From the NCBI GenBank assembly GCA_920105625.2, contig OV050030.1, positions 147,445,877-147,509,876 of the forward strand: DNA of 64,000 nt, read 5' to 3'. A program made the position numbers and the translations under genes. Shown here one piece after another: positions 43,644 to 55,007 of the stretch. Source of the stretch: Clusia tigrina (taxonomy: Eukaryota > Arthropoda > Insecta > Diptera > Clusiidae). The notes below the pieces were generated by a model that was given only the letters and a program-made list of their open reading frames with translations, made no database searches and was not told where the DNA came from. The stretch's first letter is position 1, and each line of letters begins with the position of its first letter.

Positions 43644-44647
43644 ATTGTGTTGTGTCATTAATAGGTTGTATAGTTATGTGAAGTATTTGATAAATTTTCG
43701 TTTATACTATTGGTATAAATATTTTTTTTGGAAAAATATAATAGGCTTTGAGGTTTATTAATTCATAAAAGTTTTTGTCTGGCATTAAATGGGTGTCTTG
43801 TGGGTTCGCTTGTCTATTGTATTTAATTTAACTCTTTTGGACTTAGTTTTGAATTAATATTTAGTACTACTAAGAATATTCCTTGTTTCCTACTTTCGAA
43901 TATTTTTTCCTTTTTTGTATTTTTGCTTTATGTAATTTTTTGTTTGTTGTTGTTATAAGAGTTAGTTTGTTGTTTTGTTGGATTTTATGTTTAGTTAATC
44001 TAGGAGTGATTTGGTTTCGTCTGCATTCCTATCTGAAAACCTCGTTATTGGGTTCAAAATTGTCGGGGTTTGTTTTATTCTTGTTAAGTTTGTCTATTCT
44101 TTTACAGGTTTCTGTTTCTAACTTTTCTTTCACTATGGGTTATAGAATCTCTTGGTATTCGTTTAGTTTTCTCAGATGTTCGTGTTCGTTATTAAATGGA
44201 AGGTTTTTAGTGAATTCATCGGTTCGGCCATGGAGAAGTTCGTATGGGGTTGGTTTAGTTGTAGAGTGAATAGCGTTGTTATATGTTATCATTGTTTCAA
44301 AAAGTATTTCTTCATGGTATAATTCTTATTTAGTTTCTTTCCTTTTTGTTAGTATGAGCCTGTATATTTCCGTTAGAGTTGAGTGTAATCTTTCTACTGG
44401 TTAATTACTGCTGGATTGCTGGAAAGAGGTTACATGTGATTCAATGTCGTATTGTCTACAAAAGTCTTTGAAAATATTACTGGAGAATTCTGAGCCTAGG
44501 TCATGAACTATTTTGTTTGGAATTCCGTACTGGCTAATGAAGTTTTTTAGAGCTTTAAGCATTGCAATTTAGTTATGATATCTTTTATGGTTCCGGAGAT
44601 CCTTCGAGACGTACCTACGCACGAACGATTTTATATATTAAGATATT

Positions 44648-45055
44648 AGCTGTATTCCAATGGCACTGGATCTTATCCAATTTAATGCAAAGCAGCAACA
44701 AATTTTGATCCAACTTCATTTTCAGATCCAACTATGGGATCCGGAAGTGTTCGGAAAGCAACAGTACGGAAAGTAGTGCCTGTATTTGGCACTATTGGCA
44801 AAAGTCTACAATCAATCAAGCTGATGCCGATTATTGTTGTTTTTCGTTGTTTTCAATTTTTATTTTAATATATTGTCTTTAATTTCATTCAATTCAACAA
44901 TGTCTCAAAACTCTAAAAACAGATATTTTTATATTTTTCATCTGTTTTGCTTGACAACTAAAGAAAAGTGCAGCCAAGTTTAACGTGGAACCATTATTTG
45001 GATCGAAACCATTCCAATGAGATTGGATCCGATCCAATACCATTGGAATACGGCT
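44648..45055. mobile_element. MITE copy 2, carried by the tandem duplication
   Basis: Identical layout 1,412 bp to the right of copy 1. It arose by duplication of the host segment rather than by a second transposition. Confidence 0.9.
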
Positions 45056-45812
45056 ATTGTGTTGTGTCATTAATAGGTTGTATAGTTATGTGAAGTATTT
45101 GATAAATTTTCGTTTATACTATTGGTATAAATATTTTTTTTGGAAAAATATAATAGGCTTTGAGGTTTATTAAGTCATAAAAGTTTTTGTCTGGCATTAA
45201 ATGGGTGTCTTGTGGGTTCGCTTGTCTATTGTATTTAATTTAACTCTTTTGGACTTAGTTTTGAATTAATATTTAGTACTACTAAGAATATTCCTTGTTT
45301 CCTACTTTCGAATATTTTTTCCTTTTTTGTATTTTTGCTTTATGTAATTTTTTGTTTGTTGTTGTTATAAGAGTTAGTTTGTTGTTTTGTTGGATTTTAT
45401 GTTTAGTTAATCTAGGAGTGATTTGGTTTCGTCTGCATTCCTATCTGAAAACCTCGTTATTGGGTTCAAAATTGTCGGGGTTTGTTTTATTCTTGTTAAG
45501 TTTGTCTATTCTTTTACAGGTTTCTGTTTCTAACTTTTCTTTCACTATGGGTTATAGAATCTCTTGGTATTCGTTTAGTTTTCTCAGATGTTCGTGTTCG
45601 TTATTAAATGGAAGGTTTTTAGTGAATTCATCGGTTCGGCCATGGAGAAGTTCGTATGGGGTTGGTTTAGTTGTAGAGTGAATAGCGTTGTTATATTTTA
45701 TCATTGTTTCAAAAAGTATTTCTTCATGGTATAATTCTTATTTAGTTTCTTTCCTTTTTGTTAGTATGAGCCTGTATATTTCCGTTAGAGTTGAGTGTAA
45801 TCTTTCTACTGG

Positions 45813-47405
45813 TTAATTACTGCTGGATTGCTGGAAAGAGGTTACATGTGATTCAATGTCGTATTGTCTACAAAAGTCTTTGAAAATATTACTGGAGAAT
45901 TCTGAGCCTAGGTCATGAACTATTTTGTTTGGAATTCCGTACTGGCTAATGAAGTTTTTTAGAGCTTTAAGCATTGCAATACTAGTTCTATTTGGAAGGT
46001 TTTGGGCTGAAGCAAATTTTGAGAATTTATCAATTATTGCTAATATTTGGTTGTCGTTTATGGTATATACGAGTATGTCGATGTGTAGTATGTCGAGTGG
46101 TTTGGAAGCGGTTTCAGGTTTATTAAATTTTAGTTTTGGGGGCTGTCTATCGTATATGAGGGTTTGGTTTTTTTCACAATTGTTCAAGGTTTGCTTAATT
46201 TTATTTTTCATAAATGGAAAGATATATTTTCTTTTTAAATGCAAAAGAGTTTCATTAATTCCTCTATGGTTGTTGTTTGTATGGTACTCTCATTTCTTGT
46301 TAATTTTCTTGTTCGTCATCTTGCCTTATGTCCATAAGTTTTTCTGTGCACCTTAATACTCTGAAAAGATTATTGTGTGAGAAGTGTTTTGAGTAGGTAC
46401 CTTTGCAGAACTATGCGGAAAATTTTATCATTAGTGTAAATGCCAAATACCCTATTGGGTGTACAGAAGGCTTTGAAAATATAGGTTACGGTTTGTTCGT
46501 CAAAGTGGGGTCGTCTTATTATTCGTCTTTGTTTGTCTTTGAATATTGTTTCTAAAGTCATTGAGGCACCATTTAAGCTCTCTTCGAGTACTATTTGTAT
46601 ATTAATTTCATTTAATGGTTTTTCCGATATGAATATTCCGTCGTTGAGATTTTCGTCTGAGGAGTGTAGTACGGTGGCGCCTTGAATTCCCTGAATTGAA
46701 GTTACGTCGTTAAAGTATGCTTCGATTCGTTTGTTGCTCATAGTGGCGTCTATTTTTATTCTGCTTAATGCATCTGCATTAGTGTTTATTTTACCCTTTC
46801 TGTAAATTATTTCATAATCGTAGGCTGCTAGCCTAAGTCTCCATCGAATGAGTTTTGAGTTGGGTTCTTTTAGGTTCATGAGCCAAGTGAGAGGTCTTTG
46901 GTCTGTGACAATTTTGAATTTGCGACCGAAAAGGTATAGTCTGAAATAGGTGGTTGCCCAAACAATAGCTAACAATTATTTTTCTATGGTACTGTAGTTA
47001 GATTGTGATTATGAAGAGTACGACTGGCGTAACTTATCGGTTTGTCACTACCAATTGTTCCTACAGTTTTACACAGTTTTATCTTTTTTCAGGCAGGTTA
47101 TGAGTGGCTTGATTATTTTTGCAAAATCTTTAATGCATTTTCTATAGTATCCTAATAGACCTAGGAAGGCTTTGATGTTTCTTTGTATCTTGGGGATTGG
47201 AAAATTTTTAATGGAATGCATTTTGTCGGGGTTGGGTTTCATACCAGTAGTTGAGACTATATGTCCCAAGAAAGTAGTCTCCTTCTTTAGAAGTTCTGAT
47301 TTGTCGATTTGTATTTTAAAGTTTGCTTTTACTAACCTATTGAAAATTTGGTTTAGGTTTTGGATGTGTTCTTCGAGAGAGGTCTAATAGATAATAATGT
47401 CGTCC
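45813..47405 (-). pseudogene. gypsy 2 integrase, RNase H and RT C-terminal part
   Basis: 46244-45813 is the integrase core (DILVYTINDNQILAIIDKFS; HDLGSEFSSNIF). 46975-46370 is RNase H C-terminus plus linker in one open frame (RPLTWLMNLKEPNSK, RWRLRLAAYDYEIIYRKGKI). 47269-47069 is the RT connection (GHIVSTTGMKPNPDK). The RNase H N-terminus is partly deleted near 47060. The 3' tail of integrase is seen at 43660-44340 and its duplicate. Confidence 0.8.
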
Positions 47406-47664
47406 AAGTATACCTGGCGAGAATTGTTATCGAAAGCAAGAGAGTTCGGATGTGTTTTTCGGTTGCTCCTCAATTATATGTTGATTTAAAGTGAAATAAT
47501 TTAATGTTTCTAGTTTTAAACCCAGCGAAATAGACGCATTATAAAAGTCAGTGAGTGAAATTGGCAAAAGGAGTTTACGCAAAATATCAAATATCAGTTT
47601 TTAAACTTAAAATTTGAATTTGTGTTAGCTTCTAATAAAGAAGCGGAACTATAGCGGTCAGTGG

Positions 47665-49424
47665 ATGAGCGTATTGCGCTCTCCCACTCACCCAGTGCGC
47701 TCTCCTGTTCAGCGCATGCGCTCTCAAAGTGTGCCTGCACTTGCACCAACACCTGATCTTCCTCAGTCGCTTTCCCAGCAGCGTCCGGCAATAGCGCAAC
47801 TGAGTGAGTACAGTATGTTACCTTCTCTCCCCAATGCAAGGTCGGATGTTCTCGGGATGACTGTCGATAGCGGTTTGACGACGAATGTGGTTCGCGAGCG
47901 GCCGGGCAGCGGCCCTCATGCGACTGCAACTCCACAGCGTTCAATTGCGACTGCACTTAACAATGCGAGTGCAAGTACACACAGTTCGCACTCAAACCAG
48001 AACCAATGTGCAAAAGTGTCTGTGGCACTCTCTGCGAATGCGCCCTCTTGGAGCGCTCAATGTTCAATACCCAGCCCAACGGCGTCCATAACTAAAAAGT
48101 GCAAACAGGTTCCACCCACGTCTCTCTCTCACTCGTCCGATCGTGCTAGAACAAATTCGCCAACAGTGTCTGAGCGCACTGAAAATGCACTCACACCAAC
48201 CATCAATGCAAACCACTCAACCAAACAATTTTCAAGCAACCCAGCAGGGAAAAGTGGAACAACACAAACTGGTTTAGATAGGTATATCCTTATAAACAAG
48301 CGCAAGCGAAGCCCAAATTCGAGTGCAATCAAAAAACCATCGCAAAAACAGCAAAACTAGCGAGATCCTAATCTCTAGTAATAATCGCTTCGCACTACTT
48401 CAAAGTGCTGAGGAGGCAGACGCACCCAAACCTAATATTATATTCAAACCACCTCCCATTTACCTACGAGAACGTAACTCCAGTAAATTAGTTGCAAAGC
48501 TTACCGAGCTCATGGGTCCTAAAAATTTCCATGTCACCCCTCTTGTTAAAGGAAATATCCAGGAAACAAAAATCCAAATACATAGTGAGAGTAACTACAG
48601 AGTGGTTATAAAAAACTTCGACAATGATAAAAAAAAGCTACTACACCTATCAGCTTAAAAGTAGCAAAGGCCTTACCATTGTCATAAAGGGACTTGAATC
48701 AGATATTCCCCCTGCTGAAGTCAAAGAAGCACTACATGAAGCAGGGTTCGCTGCCCGCTCTATTATAAATATAATAAATCGCAACAGAATCCCTCAGCCA
48801 TTGTTTCGCGTAGAATTGGAGCCTGAAACCCAAAAGCTTAAAAAAGGAGAAGTGCATGGTATTTATAATCTCCGCTATCTTTTGCATCGCAGAATTACTG
48901 TGGAGGAGCCTCTCAAACGAAACGGCTCAGTTCAATGTTCTAATTGCCAAGAATTTGGGCACACAAGGTCCTACTGCACTCTTCGTAGTGTATGTGTTGC
49001 CTGTGGTGATTTACACCCCACATCAGAATGTACGAAGACTAAAACTGATAGAGCTGCTAGAAAGTGCAGTAATTATGGTGGTAACTATACTGCCAACTAC
49101 AGAGGTTGCCCTGTATTCCAGGAAATTAAGAACAATGACCCTCAGTTAAAGTATAAGCGCACTCAACTTAGTACAAATATACCGCCCATTGCACAACCAC
49201 AGAAGTCAATTCCATACCCCGACACAGGGACGACGTATGCAGGGGTACTTAAGTTAGGGATGGATCAGCAGTCCGGGACTGGTTCAAATCTGGAGAATTT
49301 TGAAGGAATGATAGCAACGCTCACACAATGTATGACGCAGTTCATGACCTCCATACAAACAATGATTCAAGAAATGATGAGAAACCAAAACCAGCTCATG
49401 CAGCTTCTGCTATCTCCGAAATGA
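47665..49424 (+). pseudogene. Jockey ORF1 (Gag-like, zinc knuckles)
   Basis: Three frames (47665-48360, 48323-48658, 48624-49424) joined by two frameshifts. The N-terminus is Ser/Pro/Thr-rich. The middle has KLTELMGPKNFHVTPLVKG and YRVVIKNFDNDKKKL. The C-terminal frame has TIVIKGLESDIPPAEVKEAL (the domain that accompanies zinc fingers in Jockey Gag) and three Cys/His clusters: CSNCQEFGHTRSYC, CVACGDLHPTSEC and a decayed third, CSNYGGNYTANYRGC. RNA-binding role by family. Its stop overlaps the ORF2 start as ATGA (49421-49424). Confidence 0.8.
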
Positions 49425-51966
49425 ACATACTTAAGATCTGTCAATGGAATGCAAACGGTGTAAGCCAGCACAAGTTAGAAATCAACAAATTTTTACTCAC
49501 TAACGAAATCGACATACTTCTTATATCCGAAACCCATCTAACCGATAAACACAATTTTTACATACCGGGATATAAATTCTATGATACAAAGCATCTCGCT
49601 GGTAAAGCCCATGGTGGCACTGGAATCCTAATCAAACAAAGAATAAAACACTTCGTTATGGAAGAATACAACAAGGAGTACCTACAAGCAACATCAGTTT
49701 GTCTGGACGGATGGGAGGATAACTTAACAATATCCGCTGTGTACTGCCCACATCCGCTGTGTACTTTAAAATAAGAAGTAACCAGTTCTCAGACTTCTTC
49801 TCCACACTTGGAACAAGTTTTCTAGCTGCTGGCGACTACAATGCCAAACACACTTAATGGGGCTCACGGCTACCAACACCAAAAGGAAAACAATTATATA
49901 ACTTCATGCTTTCTGACACCAAGATTGATATTATCTCTTCAGGACAAGCACTGTACTGGCCGACAGACCCACGTAAGATACCTGACCTTATTGATTTTGG
50001 AGTTGCTAGAAACCTAAAACGAGAGCAACTCAAAGTAGAACACCTTAACGACCTCTCTTCAGATCACTCTCCTATCATAATACATCTAAACAAAAAGTTA
50101 CGCCCTACCTACGAATTCACACGCACTAAAACTAACTGGCTGAAATACAGAAAATACATCAGGACATTGAAACATTTCTGGAACAATTTACCTCGACCCT
50201 AAGATTAGCTGTGCGCCACTCTGCGGACAAGCGTGACAACAAGTGCAACAGCATCCGTCGCCCACAAACCTCAACCCAAATCGATATTCTCCTTACTGAA
50301 AAAAGGAGGACGCGTCGTGAATGGCAAAAATCCAGGTCACCTTTCCTAAAACGTATGTTATCTATTGCCAGTGAAAATTTGAGAAAAGCCTTGCGTCTAG
50401 AATCAGATCGTTGCCTGGACCAATGTATCCAAAACCTTTCTCCGACTGACGTCACCTATTACCCTCTGTGGAAAGCTGTCAGAGAAATGAAAGCACCTAC
50501 ACGCGGAATTCCACCGATTCATACAAGAAACGGAAACTGGGCAAGAAGCGATGATGAAAAGTCTGCTGTTTTCTCCGAACACTTAAGAGTTGTTTTTACC
50601 ACCAACCCACCTCGCAATACCAATAACCTAATATTAACCCCCTCGCCAGATACAACATGCTCGCCTATTAAATTCAAAACAAAAGAAGTAAGTAATGATA
50701 TTAGTAACAAAGCTCCAGGACACGACCTCATTACTGGAAAAATGATAAAGGAGTTGCCCCAAATGGCCATCATCTTACTTACTTCACTATTTAATGGCTT
50801 GTTGCGCTTAGGATACTTTCCTAATGCCTGGAAAGTTTCAGCAATCACAATGATCCCGAAACCAGGAAAAGACCCCTCCCAATCGTCATCATATAGACCG
50901 ATTAGCCTCCTGCCTATCTTATCAAAACTCCTAGAAAGGCTTTTCATTGCAAAACTAATGCCGCATATAATCGAAAAACGCGAACGAGATAAAAAACGCA
51001 TTCGACAAAAAGCAATATTGTTCAGCCATCTTTTTAGATGTGGCGCAGGCATTTGACAAGGTCTGGCACGAGGGGCTTATTTACAAAATAAAAAGCTGCA
51101 GCCCACAAACGTACACGACATATTGGAATCGTATCTGAGGGGCAGAAAGTTCAAGGTAAGGTACAATAATGCTTACTCTAAATGACAAGCTGACGTACCA
51201 CAAGGAAGCTTGCTAGGTCCGGTGTTGTATCTATTATTTACCTCAGATCTGCCTACCAATAAATACTTAACAGCAGCAACTTTCGCAGACGATACAGCTA
51301 TGCTTACCATTCATCCGAATTCCAAAATCGCATCCCGTGACTTAGAAGATCATCTGGTCCTAGTAACAAATTGGTTGGATAACTGGCGAATAAACGTAAA
51401 TGAATCGAAAAGTACGCATATTACCTTTACTATAAAAAAAAGGTACATGTCCAGCGATAAAATCAACAACGTTCCTATTCCTCAAGCAAAGGAGGTGAAG
51501 TACCTAGGAATTCATCTTGACTCACGTTTGACATGGAAGCGCCACATCGAAGCAAAAAAAAACAAATGACTTTGAAAGCAAATAGCCTACACTGGCTCAT
51601 GCACAGAAATTCCAGGTTGAGCCTAGAATATAAAACACTGCTGTACAAAGCGCTCATAAAACCAATTTGGACTTACGGTAGCCAGTTGTGGGGCGGCGCA
51701 AGCAACTCTAACATATAACTGATTCAAAGAGCGCAGTCCAAAATCTAAGAACCATTACTGGGGCTCCTTGGTTTATAAAGAATACAAACATTCACAAAGA
51801 TCTGAACATTCCGCTCGTAAAAAAGGAAATCTTTGACACCAGCTTAAAATATGCTCAAAAAATCATAGAGCACCCAAATCATCTAGCTAGGATACTAGCA
51901 TGTAATAGGGTTCCAAATCGCCTAAAACGTACGAAATCACCAGCACAACTAACATCGACACCTTAA
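49421..51966 (+). pseudogene. Jockey ORF2: endonuclease and reverse transcriptase
   Basis: Starts MNILKICQWNANGVSQHKLE at 49421, the N-terminus of an APE-type endonuclease (ICQWNANG; DILLISETHL; GTGILIK). A frameshift follows at about 49770, and the HWGS box reads H-stop-G. The later frame has LIDFGVARNLKRE and DLSSDHSPIIIHL. RT: IPKPGKDPSQSSSYRPISLL, then an internal deletion of about 25 codons after LMPHIIEK, a frameshift at AQAFDK, VPQGSLLGPVLYLLF, active site FADD (TFADDTAML) and KYLGIHLDSRLTW. Frame breaks continue to the end. Inactive. Confidence 0.85.
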
Positions 51967-52155
51967 TCATGTACAAACACTAATATAACATTTATTACAG
52001 TAACTAACATATAACATTGTGATTACTAAAAAGCACTAAGCATTGGCAAGGTGTATTATTATTAATTATTTAATTTGTAAGATATGCTTACTTATTGCTA
52101 GTCTAAGCTTAGAAGATACAATAAATAAATATATGAAATAAAAAAATAAAAAAAA

Positions 52156-54718
52156 GTATACCAGGCATGTTTTTCCCACTAGATCTTTAAGGACATTATC
52201 CATAACTTTTTGGAATGTTGATGGGGCATTTTTAAGACCAAAAGGCATTCTCACATATTCGTAATGTCCGTTCTCAACTATGAAGGCTGTTTTCTGAATG
52301 TCATTCGGGTTCATTTCGATTTGGATGAATCCACTTGCTAAGTCCAATGTCGAGAAATACATGCATTTACCTAATTTATCTAGTATGTCTGCAATATTAG
52401 GAATTGGGTATCGATCTTACACAGTTTTCTCATTAAGTTTGCAATAATCAATAACTAAGCGCCACTTTTGTTTACCACTAGCATCCTTCTTTTTTGCTAC
52501 TATCCAAACCGGTGCACTCCATGTTGAAAGGCTTTGTCTAATTATTCCCTGAACTAACATGTCTCTTATTTGTGTGTTTACTTCTGTTTTGTGTACGTAT
52601 GGGTATCTATAAGATTTGGTATTTATGGGTATATTGTCTGTTGTGATAATGTTGTGTTTTATGTTGTTTGTAAATGTTAATGCTTGGTATTTTTTGAAGA
52701 AAATGTTGTCGTATGTTTTGCAAAGGTTCATGAGTCGAATGCGTTCTAAGTAATTTAGGTGGTCTGTGCGAAGTAGTTCGGAAATATTTTTAGAATTTGT
52801 GAATTGGGTTCCTTCTATATTCCAATTGTTGATTTCTATAAAGTCTGATTTTATGTATGGTTCTACTTTAATGGGTTGTTCTAAAAAAAGGGTCTGTTCG
52901 TTTTCAGAATTGTTTTGTATCTCTAATTCGCTATACCAGTCCTTTGCGATGTATAAGCCGTCGGATATGTGAAGGTAAGGGGTTAGCTTAGTTGGTTCCA
53001 CAATAATATCACCATTTCGGAAATCTACTGGTAGCTTGATCAGTGTTTTGGATTTGGAAGGGATACTACTGATGTGTAATTGGTACACATAGTTTTTTTG
53101 TATTAGTTTAATGGTATTATTGCATTGGTGGTATTTAAGGTTTGTGCAGGAAGATCGAATTTTGCCTTTAGTTGTGTTAGTAGGTCGAGTCCTATTAATC
53201 CGTCGAAGCAGTTGTGTATTTCTGTCTGGTTTGTATTTCTGGACATGGTTGAGTTTTTCATGTTGGTGTATCCAGTGCGAGTATCCATGGGATCGTATTT
53301 CCGTTTTTGACTGAAGTTACCGAAGCCAGAACTGGTATCCATTAGTTCGTGTTTCGATTGGTAATTTCTATTGAAAGAGATTCAATTGAAGGGTCTTTGG
53401 TTTTTCATATTATAATTCTGACTTTGAAAATTCGGGTTAAATTAGTATAATTTTCGCTGTACCTAATTATACTATGTCTTGGGTATGGTGAATGTTGTGG
53501 ACTAAAATAGGATGTGCGTGGCTCGGTTGTTTGATAGAAAATATTTTGCTCCATTATACAAAATGCCAGTGCAGTTGCTAGTGTATCTGGTCTCATTGCC
53601 CTTATACATGATCCTAAATGTTCTCTTAATCCCGTTAGAAATGCATTCAAACACATCTCTGTATACAGGTCTTTTTTCGTATTGATCACACTGCTATCAG
53701 TTTCGTGTATCAAAATATTGTTGCTAAGAGTCGATTGAATTTCTATTACTTCGTTATAAAAATTTTCGACCGACAGCATATTCTGATTCAAGTTATGTAA
53801 ATCGCGTATAAGTGAGGTTTCCGTTCTTTTGTCTGAATAGTTAAGAATCAGATTTTTCTTTATTTCATCACAAAATAAGGGTGTGCCGAACATGCTGAGG
53901 ATTTCCTTCGCTTGACCTTCTACTTCATTCCTAATTGCCCTTAAAAGAACATTGCCATAAGGAGTGTTGTCTGTTCCCTGGGTGTATAAAATAATCTCTT
54001 CTATATTATTTATGAACTCATAGAGAAAAAAAGGAAGAACTAGATATCAAATTCAAACAAATGCAGTGGCTTATTGGCAAGCACTCAGTCGTATCGCCAT
54101 CCAACAAGATATTAATTTATAAGCAAGTCCTCAGACCGGTGTGGACTTATGGTATCCAATTGTGGGGATGTACCAGCAAAAGCAACAAGTTGAGGATTCA
54201 GCACGTAGTATTGATCTACATCGCGATCTAGGTGTAGAAACAGTAGATGATATTATAAAAAACTTGCGATTGCCCACGCAGAGAAACTAAAGCAGCACAC
54301 TAACGATGAAATTGTTAAACTCGTTAATTGCGCTGATACCGTGCGAAGACTGAAACGCACAAAACCTACCGACCTTACTAGGTAAACTAATAAACATTTG
54401 GAACCTTATAATAGCTTAAATAAATAAATAATATTTAGCTAAATACAAAATTCTTGTTAGTTTATAGTTACTAGTTGCATTAGATTATTAATATACTTAT
54501 ATTATATATATGAAATTCGTAATATATTTTGTTAAATAAAATAAAAATAAAAAAAATAGAGAGTTCTAGTGTTGCATCGATTTTGGCAAATCTTTGATTG
54601 CATCGGGAATTCTAAGTGAATTGAAAATATCTACTGGATGCATATCATTTCTGGCTGCGTTAGCCGAAGTGCCTGGGTGTGGATTAGTTGTCATTATATT
54701 TGTTTGGTCGAGTTCCAT
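52156..54718 (-). pseudogene. gypsy 2 RT N-terminal half, protease remnant and gag
   Basis: 52362-52145 is the RT palm start ([16 protein letters not shown]). 53088-52417 is the RT fingers, one 223-codon frame (NTKSYRYPYVHKTEVNTQIR; STWSAPVWIVAKKKDASGKQ). 53342-53103 fuses the gag tail (GFGNFSQKRKYDPMDTRTGY) to the protease C-terminus (CFDGLIGLDLLTQLKAKF), because the DTGA part is deleted. 53893-53405 is capsid. Gag start at 54718. Confidence 0.8.
54026..54555 (+). mobile_element. 5'-truncated Jockey fragment inserted in gypsy 2 gag
   Basis: Flanked by a 6-bp duplication ATAGAG (54020-54025 and 54556-54561). Encodes only the RT C-terminus (FKQMQWLIGKHSVVSP; LRPVWTYGIQLWG; RRLKRTKPTDLTR then stop), followed by a 3' UTR and A-rich tail. 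Related to, but not the same family as, the element at 47.4 kb. Confidence 0.85.
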
Positions 54719-55007
54719 TATGCATTCCTAAAGAATTTTTTTTTAATTGGGAGGGTGATGGTGTAGAGTCTTCTGGAATTGAAGTTAGGATTCTGGATTC
54801 AAATAAATTTGGGTATACCCAGAATTTTAAATGTTTGTTCTTATAGACAATTATGAATTATGGACCGTGTAATTTGAATTAATATATTGTGAATAATTAT
54901 GAATTTATATAATTCCTTTTTATAGCAGTATATATACATTCCTTTAACAGATTTTGCCTTTTTTATTTTATATTATTTTATTTTATTTTTTTTTTTGCAT
55001 AAATATA

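Larger units (their letters stand above)
43155..45978. repeat. 1,412-bp tandem duplication (two near-identical units)
   Basis: Unit 1 is 43155-44566 and unit 2 is 44567-45978, found by the constant 1,412 offset of every landmark. Only a handful of substitutions was seen (for example at 43428/44840 and the TTAATTC/TTAAGTC pair at 43761/45173), so the event is recent. The unit spans the last 77 bp of Helitron C, the MITE and the gypsy 2 integrase 3' region. Confidence 0.95.
47415..52153 (+). mobile_element. Full-length Jockey-clade element inserted in gypsy 2 RT
   Basis: Flanked by a 9-bp duplication AAGTATACC (47406-47414 and 52154-52162) that lies in the codons just behind the gypsy YLDD active site. 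Has 5' UTR, ORF1, ORF2, 3' UTR with AATAAA and an A-rich tail. 4.74 kb. Frames are broken in several places, but the overall structure is complete. Confidence 0.9.
43232..55007 (-). mobile_element. gypsy element 2, same family as gypsy 1, with nested insertions
   Basis: Bounded by Helitron C's 5' end (43231) and Helitron D's 3' end (55008), exactly as gypsy 1 is bounded by B and C. Interrupted by the MITE and tandem duplication at the integrase end, a full-length Jockey (47415-52153) in the RT, and a Jockey fragment (54026-54555) in gag. Internal deletions: about 170 bp in RNase H/RT near 47060, and most of the protease near 53215. Confidence 0.85.

Noticed and set aside
43883..45681. Two identical 128-codon plus-strand ORFs with hydrophobic stretches, looking like membrane proteins
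   Set aside because: They are antisense to the gypsy integrase tail, and both copies result from the tandem duplication.
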